A DNA stretch of 7,866 nucleotides from Methanobacteriota archaeon (GTDB taxonomy: Archaea > Halobacteriota > Methanocellia > Methanocellales > Methanocellaceae), in assembly GCA_023436075.1 (NCBI GenBank), contig JAEZKS010000008.1, positions 1 to 7,866 of the forward strand, given 5' to 3'. Position numbers and translations under genes: made by a program. The notes under the pieces are model-generated. The model was given only the letters and a program-made list of their open reading frames with translations. It did no database searches and was not told the DNA's origin. Below are positions 1-5,607 of the stretch, piece by piece (position 1 is the first letter of the stretch; each line of letters begins with the position of its first letter).

Positions 1-763
1 GTTCAACCTCAAGCCCATGTCCCGCCCGGTCCAGCACCGCGAAGGTACCTCGCGAATAATTGCCCACGACCTTCAGCATGTCTTCCCATCCCACCGTCGC
101 ATCCTGCCGTCCTGCCAGCAACAACGACGGTCTATCAAAAGATCGTTCCAACCGGTCCACATCAAAGGAAAACCCGTAACCCTCTCTCTGCACCCGTTCC
201 AGAAACGCCCGGTCTTTCGACCGCATCCCTGGAATGATATCCCCCTGAAACCTTTCCCACCGTCGTTCATCCTGCAGCACGAGCATGCGCTCGAAAAATC
301 TCCGCGTCTCAGGCTCTATGCTTTCCAGCATTTTCTCATCCTTCACAAAAACCGCCCGCTGCGGCAGAGTACGCTTACTCCGGTCCGCAAAGACCACCGG
401 GCAGATGAGCAGGACGCCGTCGAGCCTTTCTGGCATCCGGTACACGAGTCCTCTCGCCAGGTAGCCGCCGTAGGACTCGCCGGCCACCAGAAAACCGCCC
501 TCGGGAATGACCTTTTCCGCAAACCTGATCACGACGTCGAGCATATCGTCTGAATTCCTGACGTCGCCCGTCGCCTTCGTACGGCCCATGCCGGGCAGGT
601 CGAAGTAGATGCGCCTGTAGTCAGGCCGGCTGCGAAAGATCGGCTCCATGCAGCCGACCATCACGTTGTGGTCGATGCCGAAGCCGTGGATCGTCAGGAT
701 GGGGATGCCCTCGCCATATGTCTCATAGTAGATCTCCAGGCCGTCGCCGATGTCGCAGATCAT
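1..763 (-). CDS. Alpha/beta hydrolase-fold protein (3' end outside window)
   Basis: Reading the minus strand from the ATG at 763 gives 254 uninterrupted codons that continue past the left edge. Features of the alpha/beta hydrolase fold are visible in order: an oxyanion-type HGFG (residues 26-29) after a short beta-strand, the DLPGMGRT loop (about 55-62), a nucleophile elbow GESYGG with Ser97, a candidate acid Asp221 in AGRQDATVG, and a candidate catalytic His249 in RAGHGLEVE. The triad is therefore complete and the gene lacks only its last residues. It is probably a cytosolic serine hydrolase of the esterase / proline-iminopeptidase-like group. The substrate cannot be told, and the cap region (about 120-200) is rich in charged residues with no recognisable signature. 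No signal peptide is seen. The start is followed directly by the first beta-strand (ICDIGDGLEIYYE), as is usual for the family, with no good ribosome binding site upstream. It is divergent from the cysteine-rich gene at 874. Confidence 0.9.
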   Translation of the reverse strand, partial: MICDIGDGLEIYYETYGEGIPILTIHGFGIDHNVMVGCMEPIFRSRPDYRRIYFDLPGMGRTKATGDVRNSDDMLDVVIRFAEKVIPEGGFLVAGESYGGYLARGLVYRMPERLDGVLLICPVVFADRSKRTLPQRAVFVKDEKMLESIEPETRRFFERMLVLQDERRWERFQGDIIPGMRSKDRAFLERVQREGYGFSFDVDRLERSFDRPSLLLAGRQDATVGWEDMLKVVGNYSRGTFAVLDRAGHGLEVE

Positions 764-830
764 GAATAGCACTAGGGCTGAAATGGTGAAATAGGTTTGG
801 CAATCACGTCCTGCTCTGCCTATCCCTAAC

Positions 831-867
831 TGTTATATCCATACAGGGCTTACACTGTCAGCGTGAG
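831..867 (+). promoter_or_regulatory. Promoter and ribosome binding site of the cysteine-rich gene
   Basis: A TATA-like GTTATAT lies at 832-838. Archaeal transcription would then start near 860. A GTGAG at 863-867 lies six bases before the ATG at 874 and could act as a ribosome binding site. The same GTTATAT box precedes the secreted-protein gene at 4467. Assignment is by pattern only. Confidence 0.45.
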
Positions 868-873
868 CACATC

Positions 874-1089
874 ATGGCCGTGAAAATGACCAGGGAAATG
901 GCGCTGTCGATCTGTGAGAAAATCAGGGAAGAAAACCGTGCCAGACCTTCCGATCCTCAGGCGCAGCAGTGCCGGAAATGCGAGGCCTGTTCCAGCAGCT
1001 CGCCGATCAAATCGCATGCGGATGGCGCCGGCCGGCCGTGCTGTCTGGTGCGCCAGCGCTGTGCCCGGCTCCTCGCCATGCCGGCCTGA
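874..1089 (+). CDS. Small cysteine-rich protein, possible metal-binding
   Basis: A 71-residue protein. The N-terminal part (about residues 5-22, MTREMALSICEKIREENR) looks like an amphipathic helix. It is followed by a CxxCxxC cluster (Cys33, Cys36, Cys39), then a CC pair (56-57) and Cys63. This spacing suggests zinc or iron-sulfur binding, or a structural disulfide knot. No signal peptide or membrane segment is seen. The ATG has a plausible GTGAG site six bases upstream and a TATA-like box about 40 bases upstream. Third codon positions are mostly G or C, as in neighbouring real genes, which supports this frame over the overlapping alternatives on both strands. I have an impression of similar small Cys proteins in Methanocella-like genomes but cannot verify it. 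No function is assigned. It is convergent with the metallophosphoesterase gene, with hairpin element 1 between them. Confidence 0.55.
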   Translation: MAVKMTREMALSICEKIREENRARPSDPQAQQCRKCEACSSSSPIKSHADGAGRPCCLVRQRCARLLAMPA

Positions 1090-1110
1090 TCTTATAGCCT
1101 TATTAAACAG

Positions 1111-1365
1111 TTGGCGATCTTGGCGCCCCTTGGCGCAGTCTTGGCGAGCTAAAACCATGTCCAGCTTTTCTCTACGCTAAGCCTGATCTCGGCCAGCATC
1201 GCAATTTTCTGAATAGGCATGCGTAGCACGTTAATTATCGATAGAGCTCCTTGTCCGTGCAAGGACAGCAACTTGAAGCCGTGCCAGGGCAATGTGTACA
1301 GGAAACGGAGAACGGTTTTAGCTCGCCAAGACCGCCAAGACTGCGCCAAGGAGCGTCAAGACGAC
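1111..1365. repeat. Hairpin element 1 (CGCCAAG-type units, inverted arms)
   Basis: The left arm (1111-1156) consists of CTTGGCG-type units. The right arm (1314-1365) is its imperfect reverse complement (CGCCAAG units). The inner 19 bases of each arm are exactly complementary (1138-1156 with 1314-1332, GGTTTTAGCTCGCCAAGAC). The right arm carries one additional 9-base unit, CGCCAAGAC, and the remaining units pair again once it is skipped. About 157 bases of unrelated sequence (1157-1313) separate the arms. The 1090-1489 gap between the two convergent genes holds this element plus about 120 bases of flank in which I see nothing else. It shares an 18-base identical core with element 3. No coding potential is believable. 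Confidence 0.8.
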
Positions 1366-1489
1366 TTTTTAAAACGCACATGTGCATACCTCGAGAAATC
1401 CGTAGCTCAGCTCTCCCTTGGCTTGTAAACTCGCGCGCGACCGGGCTTTGAGCCCTCGTGTTAAGGCTGCCGGGTCCTCATATTCATGC

Positions 1490-2353
1490 TTATGGTGGTA
1501 TGGCCGCCCGGCCCAGCGGGAAGCTGAGCATAGAGATGCAGCGCTGTCCGTTTTCCCTGTAGTAGACGCCGAAGTAGCACCGGTCCCAGCCATGGCGCTC
1601 GTAGTACCCGGCCGGCCCTGCGATGCCGAGCCTGATGAGATAGTTCGCATCGTCCTGCAGCGCGATTTTCTTTTCCTCGACCCGCCGTCCGCCTGCGGTG
1701 AAGGTGACCTTCTCCAGGCCGTACAGGATATCCTCGATTTTTCCGTCCTTTTCGGCGAAAGCCGCTTCTGCGTGCTCGTGGCCGCAAACGATAGCGAATC
1801 CCTGCCCCAAGACCTTGCGGATGGCGTCGAACGCCTGTCCGGGCGTGTAATGGTAGCCGCTCATGTCGAAGTAGCTTCTCTCCGCCCGCGATATGCGCTG
1901 CCAGGTCTGCGAGTTGAGCCAGATCGATGTCCTGTCTAAGAGCCCGGCGCATAGCGGTGCCGGGTTCAGCGGTCCGCCATGCACGGCGTACAGGCGCTGT
2001 TCTCTGTCGATGTGGAACGCAGGCATGCCCTGAAAGAAGCCCTGCCATCCGCCTCGACGGCGGCAGTATTCGTGGGCCGTCACGCTCCTGTCGTCGCTCC
2101 CGGACACGGTCACGGACCAGGCGAACGCCTCGTCGTGGTTGCCCACGATAGACGTCAGGTTCGGCATGCCCCTCATCCGGTCGATCACTTCGCAGGGGTT
2201 GTACCCCCGCTCTACGACGTCCCCCAGGTTGAAAATGCGTTCTACGCGGCCGTATCGCTCCGCGAAAGCTTCATCATTGGACAGTCGAAGGATCGCCTCC
2301 AGCGCTGCAATGTCCGCGTGGATGTCCGAGATGAGCAGATAACAGCCTTGCAT
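1490..2353 (-). CDS. Calcineurin-like metallophosphoesterase
   Basis: A 287-residue protein with the full motif set of the calcineurin-like phosphoesterase superfamily: DIHAD (Asp10, His12), GDVVERG (Gly44-Asp45), GNHDE (Asn72-His73-Asp74), VHGG (His125) and GHEH (His192, His194). These residues bind two metal ions and hydrolyse a phosphoester. The overall look (LLISDIHAD at the N-terminus, GDVVERG) resembles the ApaH/YfcE and PPP-like group; likely substrates are phosphoproteins, phosphodiesters or nucleotides, but none can be named. About 95 residues follow the last motif, predicted mixed beta/alpha, with several aromatic residues (GWDRCYFGVYY). It is cytosolic, with no signal or membrane segment. 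The ATG is not preceded by a ribosome binding site, and an A/T-rich box lies 24-33 bases upstream, so a leaderless transcript is likely. Hairpin element 2 begins about 60 bases upstream of the start. Confidence 0.92.
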   Translation of the reverse strand: MQGCYLLISDIHADIAALEAILRLSNDEAFAERYGRVERIFNLGDVVERGYNPCEVIDRMRGMPNLTSIVGNHDEAFAWSVTVSGSDDRSVTAHEYCRRRGGWQGFFQGMPAFHIDREQRLYAVHGGPLNPAPLCAGLLDRTSIWLNSQTWQRISRAERSYFDMSGYHYTPGQAFDAIRKVLGQGFAIVCGHEHAEAAFAEKDGKIEDILYGLEKVTFTAGGRRVEEKKIALQDDANYLIRLGIAGPAGYYERHGWDRCYFGVYYRENGQRCISMLSFPLGRAAIPP

Positions 2354-2376
2354 TGAGGATGAAAAGGACGCGAGAC

Positions 2377-2386
2377 AAAATAATTC
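2377..2386 (-). promoter_or_regulatory. TATA-like box for the metallophosphoesterase gene
   Basis: On the minus strand this reads GAATTATTTT and is 24-33 bases upstream of the ATG at 2353. That is the spacing expected for an archaeal TATA box serving a leaderless transcript. No ribosome binding site lies between it and the start. Confidence 0.45.
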
Positions 2387-2416
2387 TTACCATCACCGGT
2401 TTTCTTATCGTGTCGT

Positions 2417-2805
2417 TTTAACACTAAAACACTAAACTTTTTATGTTTCCACTAAAGGCACGAAGGTCACTAAAACACAAATTTCAAAGGCGCTAAAGCC
2501 ACGAACGTCACCAAGTTTAAAACACTAACAAAGTCACTAAAATCACTAAAACCACCAACGATGGCGTCTCTTTGTCAGGGCTATCCAAACTGGCATTTAC
2601 CCTATAGTTTATACAACAACCGATATTTGGGCCGGCGTTGGTGTTTTCGTGCTCTTTGTGACCTTGTTAGTGTTTTAGACTTGGTGGCTTTAGAGACTTT
2701 AGTGACTTTGAATTCGTGTTTTCGTGTTTTTAGAGGTTTGACGTGCCCTTCGTGCCTTTAGTGCCTTTAGTGGAAACATAAAAAGTTTAGTGTTTTAGTG
2801 TTAAA
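2417..2805. repeat. Hairpin element 2 (CACTAAA-type units, 45-base perfect ends)
   Basis: The outer 45 bases are perfect inverted repeats: 2417-2461 is the exact reverse complement of 2761-2805. Each arm continues inward as degenerate units of about 9 bases (CACTAAAAC, CACTAAAGG, CACGAAGG, GCCACGAA). The left arm runs to 2560 and the right arm starts at 2636, where CACCAACG (2553-2560) pairs with CGTTGGTG (2636-2643). The right arm is about 26 bases longer, mostly from extra units; for example an additional TAAAGGCAC follows the perfect end. The central 75 bases (2561-2635) are unique. An open frame at 2561-2761 lies inside the hairpin and is not believable as a gene. The element fills the gap between the nuclease-like gene's stop and the metallophosphoesterase promoter. 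I see no transposase and no obvious target-site duplication. Confidence 0.9.
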
Positions 2806-2830
2806 GCTACAGGAGAAGTAAGCCAGATGG

Positions 2831-3367
2831 CTATCGTAGTTCGCCGGTGGCGGGGTCGTAGGCGAGCTTCCTGCGCGGGTCGCGGCGGTATCGTTTCAGG
2901 TCGTCGGGCTTAAGCCGGTTATGCCGGGCCTGCCAGAGCGGCAGGCAATACATATAATCAGGGTGTTCCGGGGTGCCGCCCATGCCGATGACGATGAAGG
3001 TCCGGTAGCCGGTCTGCTCCGAGAACCTGCGGTACTTGTCTGGCTGGTATTCCTTGGCCCAAGAGATGTCGCCATTGAACAGCGTCGAGCGGTACTTGCA
3101 TTCAATGCCGATCACGGTCCCGGACGGGACGTGCTCCACGACCAGGTCGGGGCTGAAGTCGATCTCTTCTTGGGCACGGGCGCCGTCCTGCATCCATGCG
3201 ATGACCCTGAAGTCGCGAGAGAGCAGGCTGATGACGTGCTTTTCGAAAGCATAGCCTGCCACATGTGTAGGGTCCCGAGAGTCTGGCTCTGGCATCACAA
3301 TGAAGGTATCGCGTGAGGGCATAAAGGTTACCCGTTTCGCGTCTCCGCGCTCGCAGGCCCGGAGCAT
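2831..3367 (-). CDS. PD-(D/E)XK nuclease-like protein
   Basis: A protein of 178 residues (or 163). A helix GYAFEKHVISLL (39-50, with Glu42) is followed by SPDLVVE (Asp74) and IGIECKYRS (Glu89, Lys91). This fits the E...D...ExK arrangement of the restriction-endonuclease-like fold, which cuts DNA using metal ions. A downstream strand-helix region (QPDKYRRFSEQTGYRTFIVIGMGG) and a YMYCLPL strand are also usual in such single-domain nucleases. There is no DNA-binding domain, methylase or specificity subunit nearby, so it is an orphan and its target is unknown. The start is uncertain. The ATG at 3367 overlaps the transporter gene by 40 bases, with GGAG directly touching it. The ATG at 3322 lies just five bases after the transporter stop and would remove 15 residues that look like read-through of transporter code. 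Both versions keep the catalytic motifs. It is probably co-transcribed with the transporter gene upstream. Confidence 0.8.
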   Translation of the reverse strand: MLRACERGDAKRVTFMPSRDTFIVMPEPDSRDPTHVAGYAFEKHVISLLSRDFRVIAWMQDGARAQEEIDFSPDLVVEHVPSGTVIGIECKYRSTLFNGDISWAKEYQPDKYRRFSEQTGYRTFIVIGMGGTPEHPDYMYCLPLWQARHNRLKPDDLKRYRRDPRRKLAYDPATGELR

Positions 3368-4311
3368 CTCCGATCATTCGCCCGCGTCATGGATTGTGTC
3401 GTGTAAAGGCCCATCATGATGAGTGCCGTGCCGGCTATGGTGAACGCGGTCAGCGCTTCCCCGAGCATGAGGATGGCCAGCGTCACTCCCGCGAGTGGCG
3501 TCACGTAAATGGTGATCGCTGCGTCCGACGTCCTGAGCCGGCTCATGCCGTGGTTGTAGACGAGGAAGGCAAATACGGAGCAGCCCAGCGCCAGGAACAG
3601 CAGCGAGCCCCAGGAGATCTGGTTCAGCCCGGATAGCGAGGTCATCGGTGTCCCGAAGACATAGACCGGCAGCAGGCCCAGCATGCCGAAAAGGAATGTG
3701 TATGTCAGGATGGTCAGCGGCCGGAGCTTCCGGGAGACGCGCTTGGCGGCGACGGTGTAGACGCCGAACAGGACGGCGCTCGCCAGCCCGATCAGGTCTC
3801 CCGGCAGGTGGGCTGCCGAGAGGTCGGGACTGCCTCCGGTGACGATCAGGACCACGCCGGCAAAGGCGATGCAAGTCCCTATCATATGCCCTTTCTCCAG
3901 TCGTTCCCCGAGGAATGCAACGCCGAAGATCATGATGAAGACTGCCGAAAGGTTGAACAGCAGCGAGAAGTTCGTGGCCGTCGTGTAGACAAGCGACGTA
4001 ACCTGGAGGATGAACTGCAGGGACACGCCCACGACCGACAGGAATACGAGCACGGGCAGGTCTCTCACGGATATGCGTAGTGCCTCGCGGTCGAAGACAA
4101 GCGCGATCAGGAAGACTGCGGCAAGAGCAATGGCGAAACGGAGGGTGACGACCTCGATGGCGCTGAGCTGCAGCAGCGCCTCCTTGGTCGCGATGGATGA
4201 GGCGCCCCAGAGCACGTTGATCAGCACCAGCCCTGCCATCGCCGTGCCGCCGCCTTCCAGAAGACCATACCATCTCCTGCGCCCGGTTTCATCATCGTGC
4301 ATCCCGGCCAT
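3328..4311 (-). CDS. EamA/DMT-superfamily membrane transporter
   Basis: A 327-residue integral membrane protein with about ten hydrophobic segments (roughly 26-48, 54-73, 85-108, 112-133, 143-159, 172-190, 199-220, 232-255, 265-283 and 288-304). They fall into two five-helix halves, each ending in a Gly-Glu signature (LGERL at 134-138, LGEAL at 283-287). This is the duplicated EamA layout of drug/metabolite transporters, and the length is typical. Such proteins usually export or exchange small metabolites or amino acids; the substrate cannot be inferred. The first 24 residues are hydrophilic, and Met25 (4239) is a possible later start, but a TATA-like box at the right distance supports the ATG at 4311. 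The C-terminal tail after residue 308 is polar and probably not conserved. Its last codons overlap the longer version of the nuclease-like gene, so the two are likely translated from one message. Confidence 0.92.
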   Translation of the reverse strand: MAGMHDDETGRRRWYGLLEGGGTAMAGLVLINVLWGASSIATKEALLQLSAIEVVTLRFAIALAAVFLIALVFDREALRISVRDLPVLVFLSVVGVSLQFILQVTSLVYTTATNFSLLFNLSAVFIMIFGVAFLGERLEKGHMIGTCIAFAGVVLIVTGGSPDLSAAHLPGDLIGLASAVLFGVYTVAAKRVSRKLRPLTILTYTFLFGMLGLLPVYVFGTPMTSLSGLNQISWGSLLFLALGCSVFAFLVYNHGMSRLRTSDAAITIYVTPLAGVTLAILMLGEALTAFTIAGTALIMMGLYTTQSMTRANDRRCSGPASAETRNG

Positions 4312-4334
4312 GTTGTTTCAGCATGTGTCAGTCT

Positions 4335-4340
4335 CATAAA
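4335..4340 (-). promoter_or_regulatory. TATA-like box for the transporter gene
   Basis: On the minus strand this reads TTTATG within GGATTTATGAG, 24-29 bases upstream of the ATG at 4311 with no ribosome binding site between. The spacing suggests a leaderless transcript, as for the genes starting at 2353 and 5582. Confidence 0.4.
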
Positions 4341-4426
4341 TCCCTTCGGGTCGGCGGTGACGAAACATACGGTCGCAGCACTGCTATTCTTTATTGCAGG
4401 ATGTCCGCCCTTTTTACAGGATAGCG

Positions 4427-4459
4427 TTATATCGCCCGGGGTACGATATTGCAGGGGGG
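4427..4459 (+). promoter_or_regulatory. Promoter and strong ribosome binding site of the secreted-protein gene
   Basis: A TATA-like GTTATATCG lies at about 4426-4434, and a purine-rich AGGGGGGA at 4453-4460 sits six bases before the ATG at 4467. The ribosome binding site fixes the start. A transcript starting about 25 bases after the TATA box would have only a short leader. Confidence 0.5.
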
Positions 4460-4466
4460 ATAGAAG

Positions 4467-4775
4467 ATGCAGTTCAGAAAAGGATTGATAGCACTGGCCA
4501 TGCTGTTTGTGCTGCTGGCCGTCGCAACAAGCGTTTCCGCCCAGCTGGCGCCCTGCGGGCCCCTGGTGCAGACCGGAGGCTGTACCCGGACGGTATCAGG
4601 TAGCTCCGTCGGTGGGACGTTCGTACCGCCTCAGACGCAGGTCTCTGATACGTTCTACAGCTATCCGGGCATCAATGCGTTCGGTCCGTACCCGGGCGCG
4701 GGCTACGCCGCCACCAGTGGCATCGGCTTCACACCGGCCGGGTATGCGCCATATGGTGGATTTACGTATTTGTAA
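4467..4775 (+). CDS. Small secreted Gly/Tyr-rich protein
   Basis: A 102-residue protein with a clear Sec-type signal peptide: positive MQFRK, hydrophobic stretch about 6-22, and a likely cut after Ala25 (SVSA/Q). The mature part is about 77 residues, with two cysteines (30 and 39) that could form a disulfide. It then has a Ser/Thr/Pro linker and a C-terminal half rich in Gly, Tyr, Pro and Ala with YPG, GAGYA and AGYAPYGG motifs. No membrane anchor follows. Such composition is seen in extracellular or cell-surface structural peptides, but no family or function is recognised. A strong ribosome binding site and a TATA-like box support the start. It stands alone on the plus strand, divergent from the transporter gene and convergent with the gene at 5028-5582. 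Confidence 0.75.
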   Translation: MQFRKGLIALAMLFVLLAVATSVSAQLAPCGPLVQTGGCTRTVSGSSVGGTFVPPQTQVSDTFYSYPGINAFGPYPGAGYAATSGIGFTPAGYAPYGGFTYL

Positions 4776-4785
4776 GGGTGTAAGC

Positions 4786-4821
4786 CGGGATAGAGGGGGC
4801 AGACCAGCTCCCTGTCTCCCG
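4786..4821 (+). terminator. Imperfect stem-loop after the secreted-protein gene
   Basis: Bases 4786-4797 pair with 4810-4821 over 12 positions with two mismatches (CGGGATAGAGGG with CCCTGTCTCCCG), closing a 12-base loop. A short T-rich stretch (CTTATTTC) follows. It begins 10 bases after the stop codon. This could be a weak terminator for the secreted-protein gene, but archaeal termination mostly relies on U-runs, so support is modest. Confidence 0.35.
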
Positions 4822-4836
4822 CCTTATTTCGGCTAT

Positions 4837-4984
4837 GCGTCGTACGATCTTCTCGCCAAGACCGCCAAGGACGGAAGGACGCCAAGAATGTTTTAAAGAA
4901 TGGAATGATTTGTGCGCCTATTGTTTAGTAAACCTTGGCGTGCTCGAAGTCCTTGGCGGTCTTGGCGAGAAGATCGTACGACGC
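4837..4984. repeat. Hairpin element 3 (CGCCAAG-type units, 36-base perfect ends)
   Basis: The ends are perfect 36-base inverted repeats: 4837-4872 is the exact reverse complement of 4949-4984. From the outside they read GCGTCGTACGATCTT, then CTCGCCAAGACCGCCAAG, then GAC. Inside, a further imperfect pairing continues (GACGCCAAGAATGTTT on the left against the complement of AAACCTTGGCGTGC on the right), leaving about 30 A/T-rich bases at the centre. The 148-base element lies exactly between the convergent genes ending at 4775 and 5028. Its CTCGCCAAGACCGCCAAG core (4852-4869) is identical to 1322-1339 in element 1. The palindromic TCGTACGA at the tip is not found in element 1. Confidence 0.9.
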
Positions 4985-5027
4985 TTGCCCGTTCAAGGGC
5001 AAACTTCACCTATTAAAAGTCTTGAGA

Positions 5028-5582
5028 TCAGCGAACCCTTGGCTTCTCGTAGAGCCGGTGGGACCACTTGCTCTTCCACTTGCTGCCGTTGGTCTTGCAG
5101 TATTTGACCCGGCCGTCAGGATCGTCCCGGACCCAGTTGAAGAGGTACATGAACTGGTCGCGGCCCACTTCGATCTTCCGGATCTTCTCAGGCACGCCGA
5201 TGCCCACCAGATAGTCTGAGAACGCGTCCTCGATCTTGAACTGGAGGGCTCCCTCGATCTTGACCGTCGTCCAGTTATAGCCTTCCTCGTCGAGCCAGAG
5301 TCGCGCGGTGTCGAAGATGTGGCCGGAGCATATCTCGACTTTGTACGAGTCCCTGGTGATGCCCATTTCCTCGAAGAGTTCGCTGATGATCCCGGCAGTG
5401 CGCTTCTGGTACTCTTTGGTCGCGTGACAGCCGTCCTGAAAATATTCCTCGCCGATGAGCTTGTACTGGAATAAGCCTGTCTCTGTCTCAAGCGCCCCGA
5501 TCGCGGCGCCCCCTACGGGGGACCCGATGCCTGCATCGTCGATCTGCACGGTCTTCAGGCCCTTGCAACCTTCTTCGGTCAT
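5028..5582 (-). CDS. Conserved-looking uncharacterised protein, possibly RNase H-like
   Basis: A 184-residue soluble protein of unknown function. Near the N-terminus TVQIDDAGIGSPVGG (Asp15, Asp16) followed by a second strand (AAIGALETETGLFQYKLI) resembles the first hairpin of an RNase H-like fold, where an acidic residue on strand 1 binds metal. Other candidate acidic residues are Glu83 in YKVEICSGHIFD, Asp91 in the same segment, Glu110 in VKIEGALQ and Asp119 in KIEDAFSDYL. A helix (56-74) and alternating strands and helices fit this, but the fold is inferred by eye. I have an impression of related proteins in other archaea but cannot check it. The C-terminal 45 residues are basic and aromatic (KWKSKWSHRLYEKPRVR), which could suit nucleic-acid binding. 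The start is supported by a TATA-like box 26-32 bases upstream. It lies downstream of the regulator gene on the same strand but has its own promoter. Confidence 0.75.
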   Translation of the reverse strand: MTEEGCKGLKTVQIDDAGIGSPVGGAAIGALETETGLFQYKLIGEEYFQDGCHATKEYQKRTAGIISELFEEMGITRDSYKVEICSGHIFDTARLWLDEEGYNWTTVKIEGALQFKIEDAFSDYLVGIGVPEKIRKIEVGRDQFMYLFNWVRDDPDGRVKYCKTNGSKWKSKWSHRLYEKPRVR

Positions 5583-5607
5583 TTCATACCTTGTTCGGCG
5601 AAATCCA

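Noticed and set aside
17..553. A 178-codon plus-strand frame opposite the alpha/beta hydrolase
   Set aside because: The minus-strand frame contains an intact catalytic triad and oxyanion motif; the plus frame has no recognisable features.
850..1158. A minus-strand 102-codon frame opposite the cysteine-rich gene
   Set aside because: It reads through element 1 at its start and lacks promoter signals; the plus-strand frame has a TATA-like box and ribosome binding site.
1395..1470. tRNA-like look (GTAGCTCAGC, later GGGCTTTGAGCCC)
   Set aside because: No acceptor stem, no anticodon stem and no T-loop of the right size can be drawn on either strand.
1461..2048. Long overlapping frames on both strands across the metallophosphoesterase gene
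   Set aside because: They are shadows of the high-GC coding sequence; only the 1490-2353 minus-strand frame has family motifs.
2561..2761. Open frame of 66 codons on the plus strand inside element 2
   Set aside because: It lies in the loop and right arm of the inverted repeat, its sequence is dictated by the repeat units, and it has no ribosome binding site.
2417..2805. Insertion sequence with transposase
   Set aside because: Terminal inverted repeats are present but no transposase frame or clear target-site duplication can be seen.
3374..4273. A 299-codon minus-strand frame within the transporter gene
   Set aside because: It is rich in Arg, His and Pro with no hydrophobic segments, the usual shadow of a GC-rich membrane-protein gene; the 3328-4311 frame has the ten membrane segments.
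1111..4984. CRISPR array as an explanation for the short repeats
   Set aside because: Units are about 9 bases with no unique spacers of regular length, arranged as inverted arms, and no cas genes are present.
4985..5002. Small stem TTGCCC/GGGCAA as a terminator for the gene ending at 5028
   Set aside because: Only six base pairs with no T-run on the minus strand; too weak to call beside the much larger element 3.
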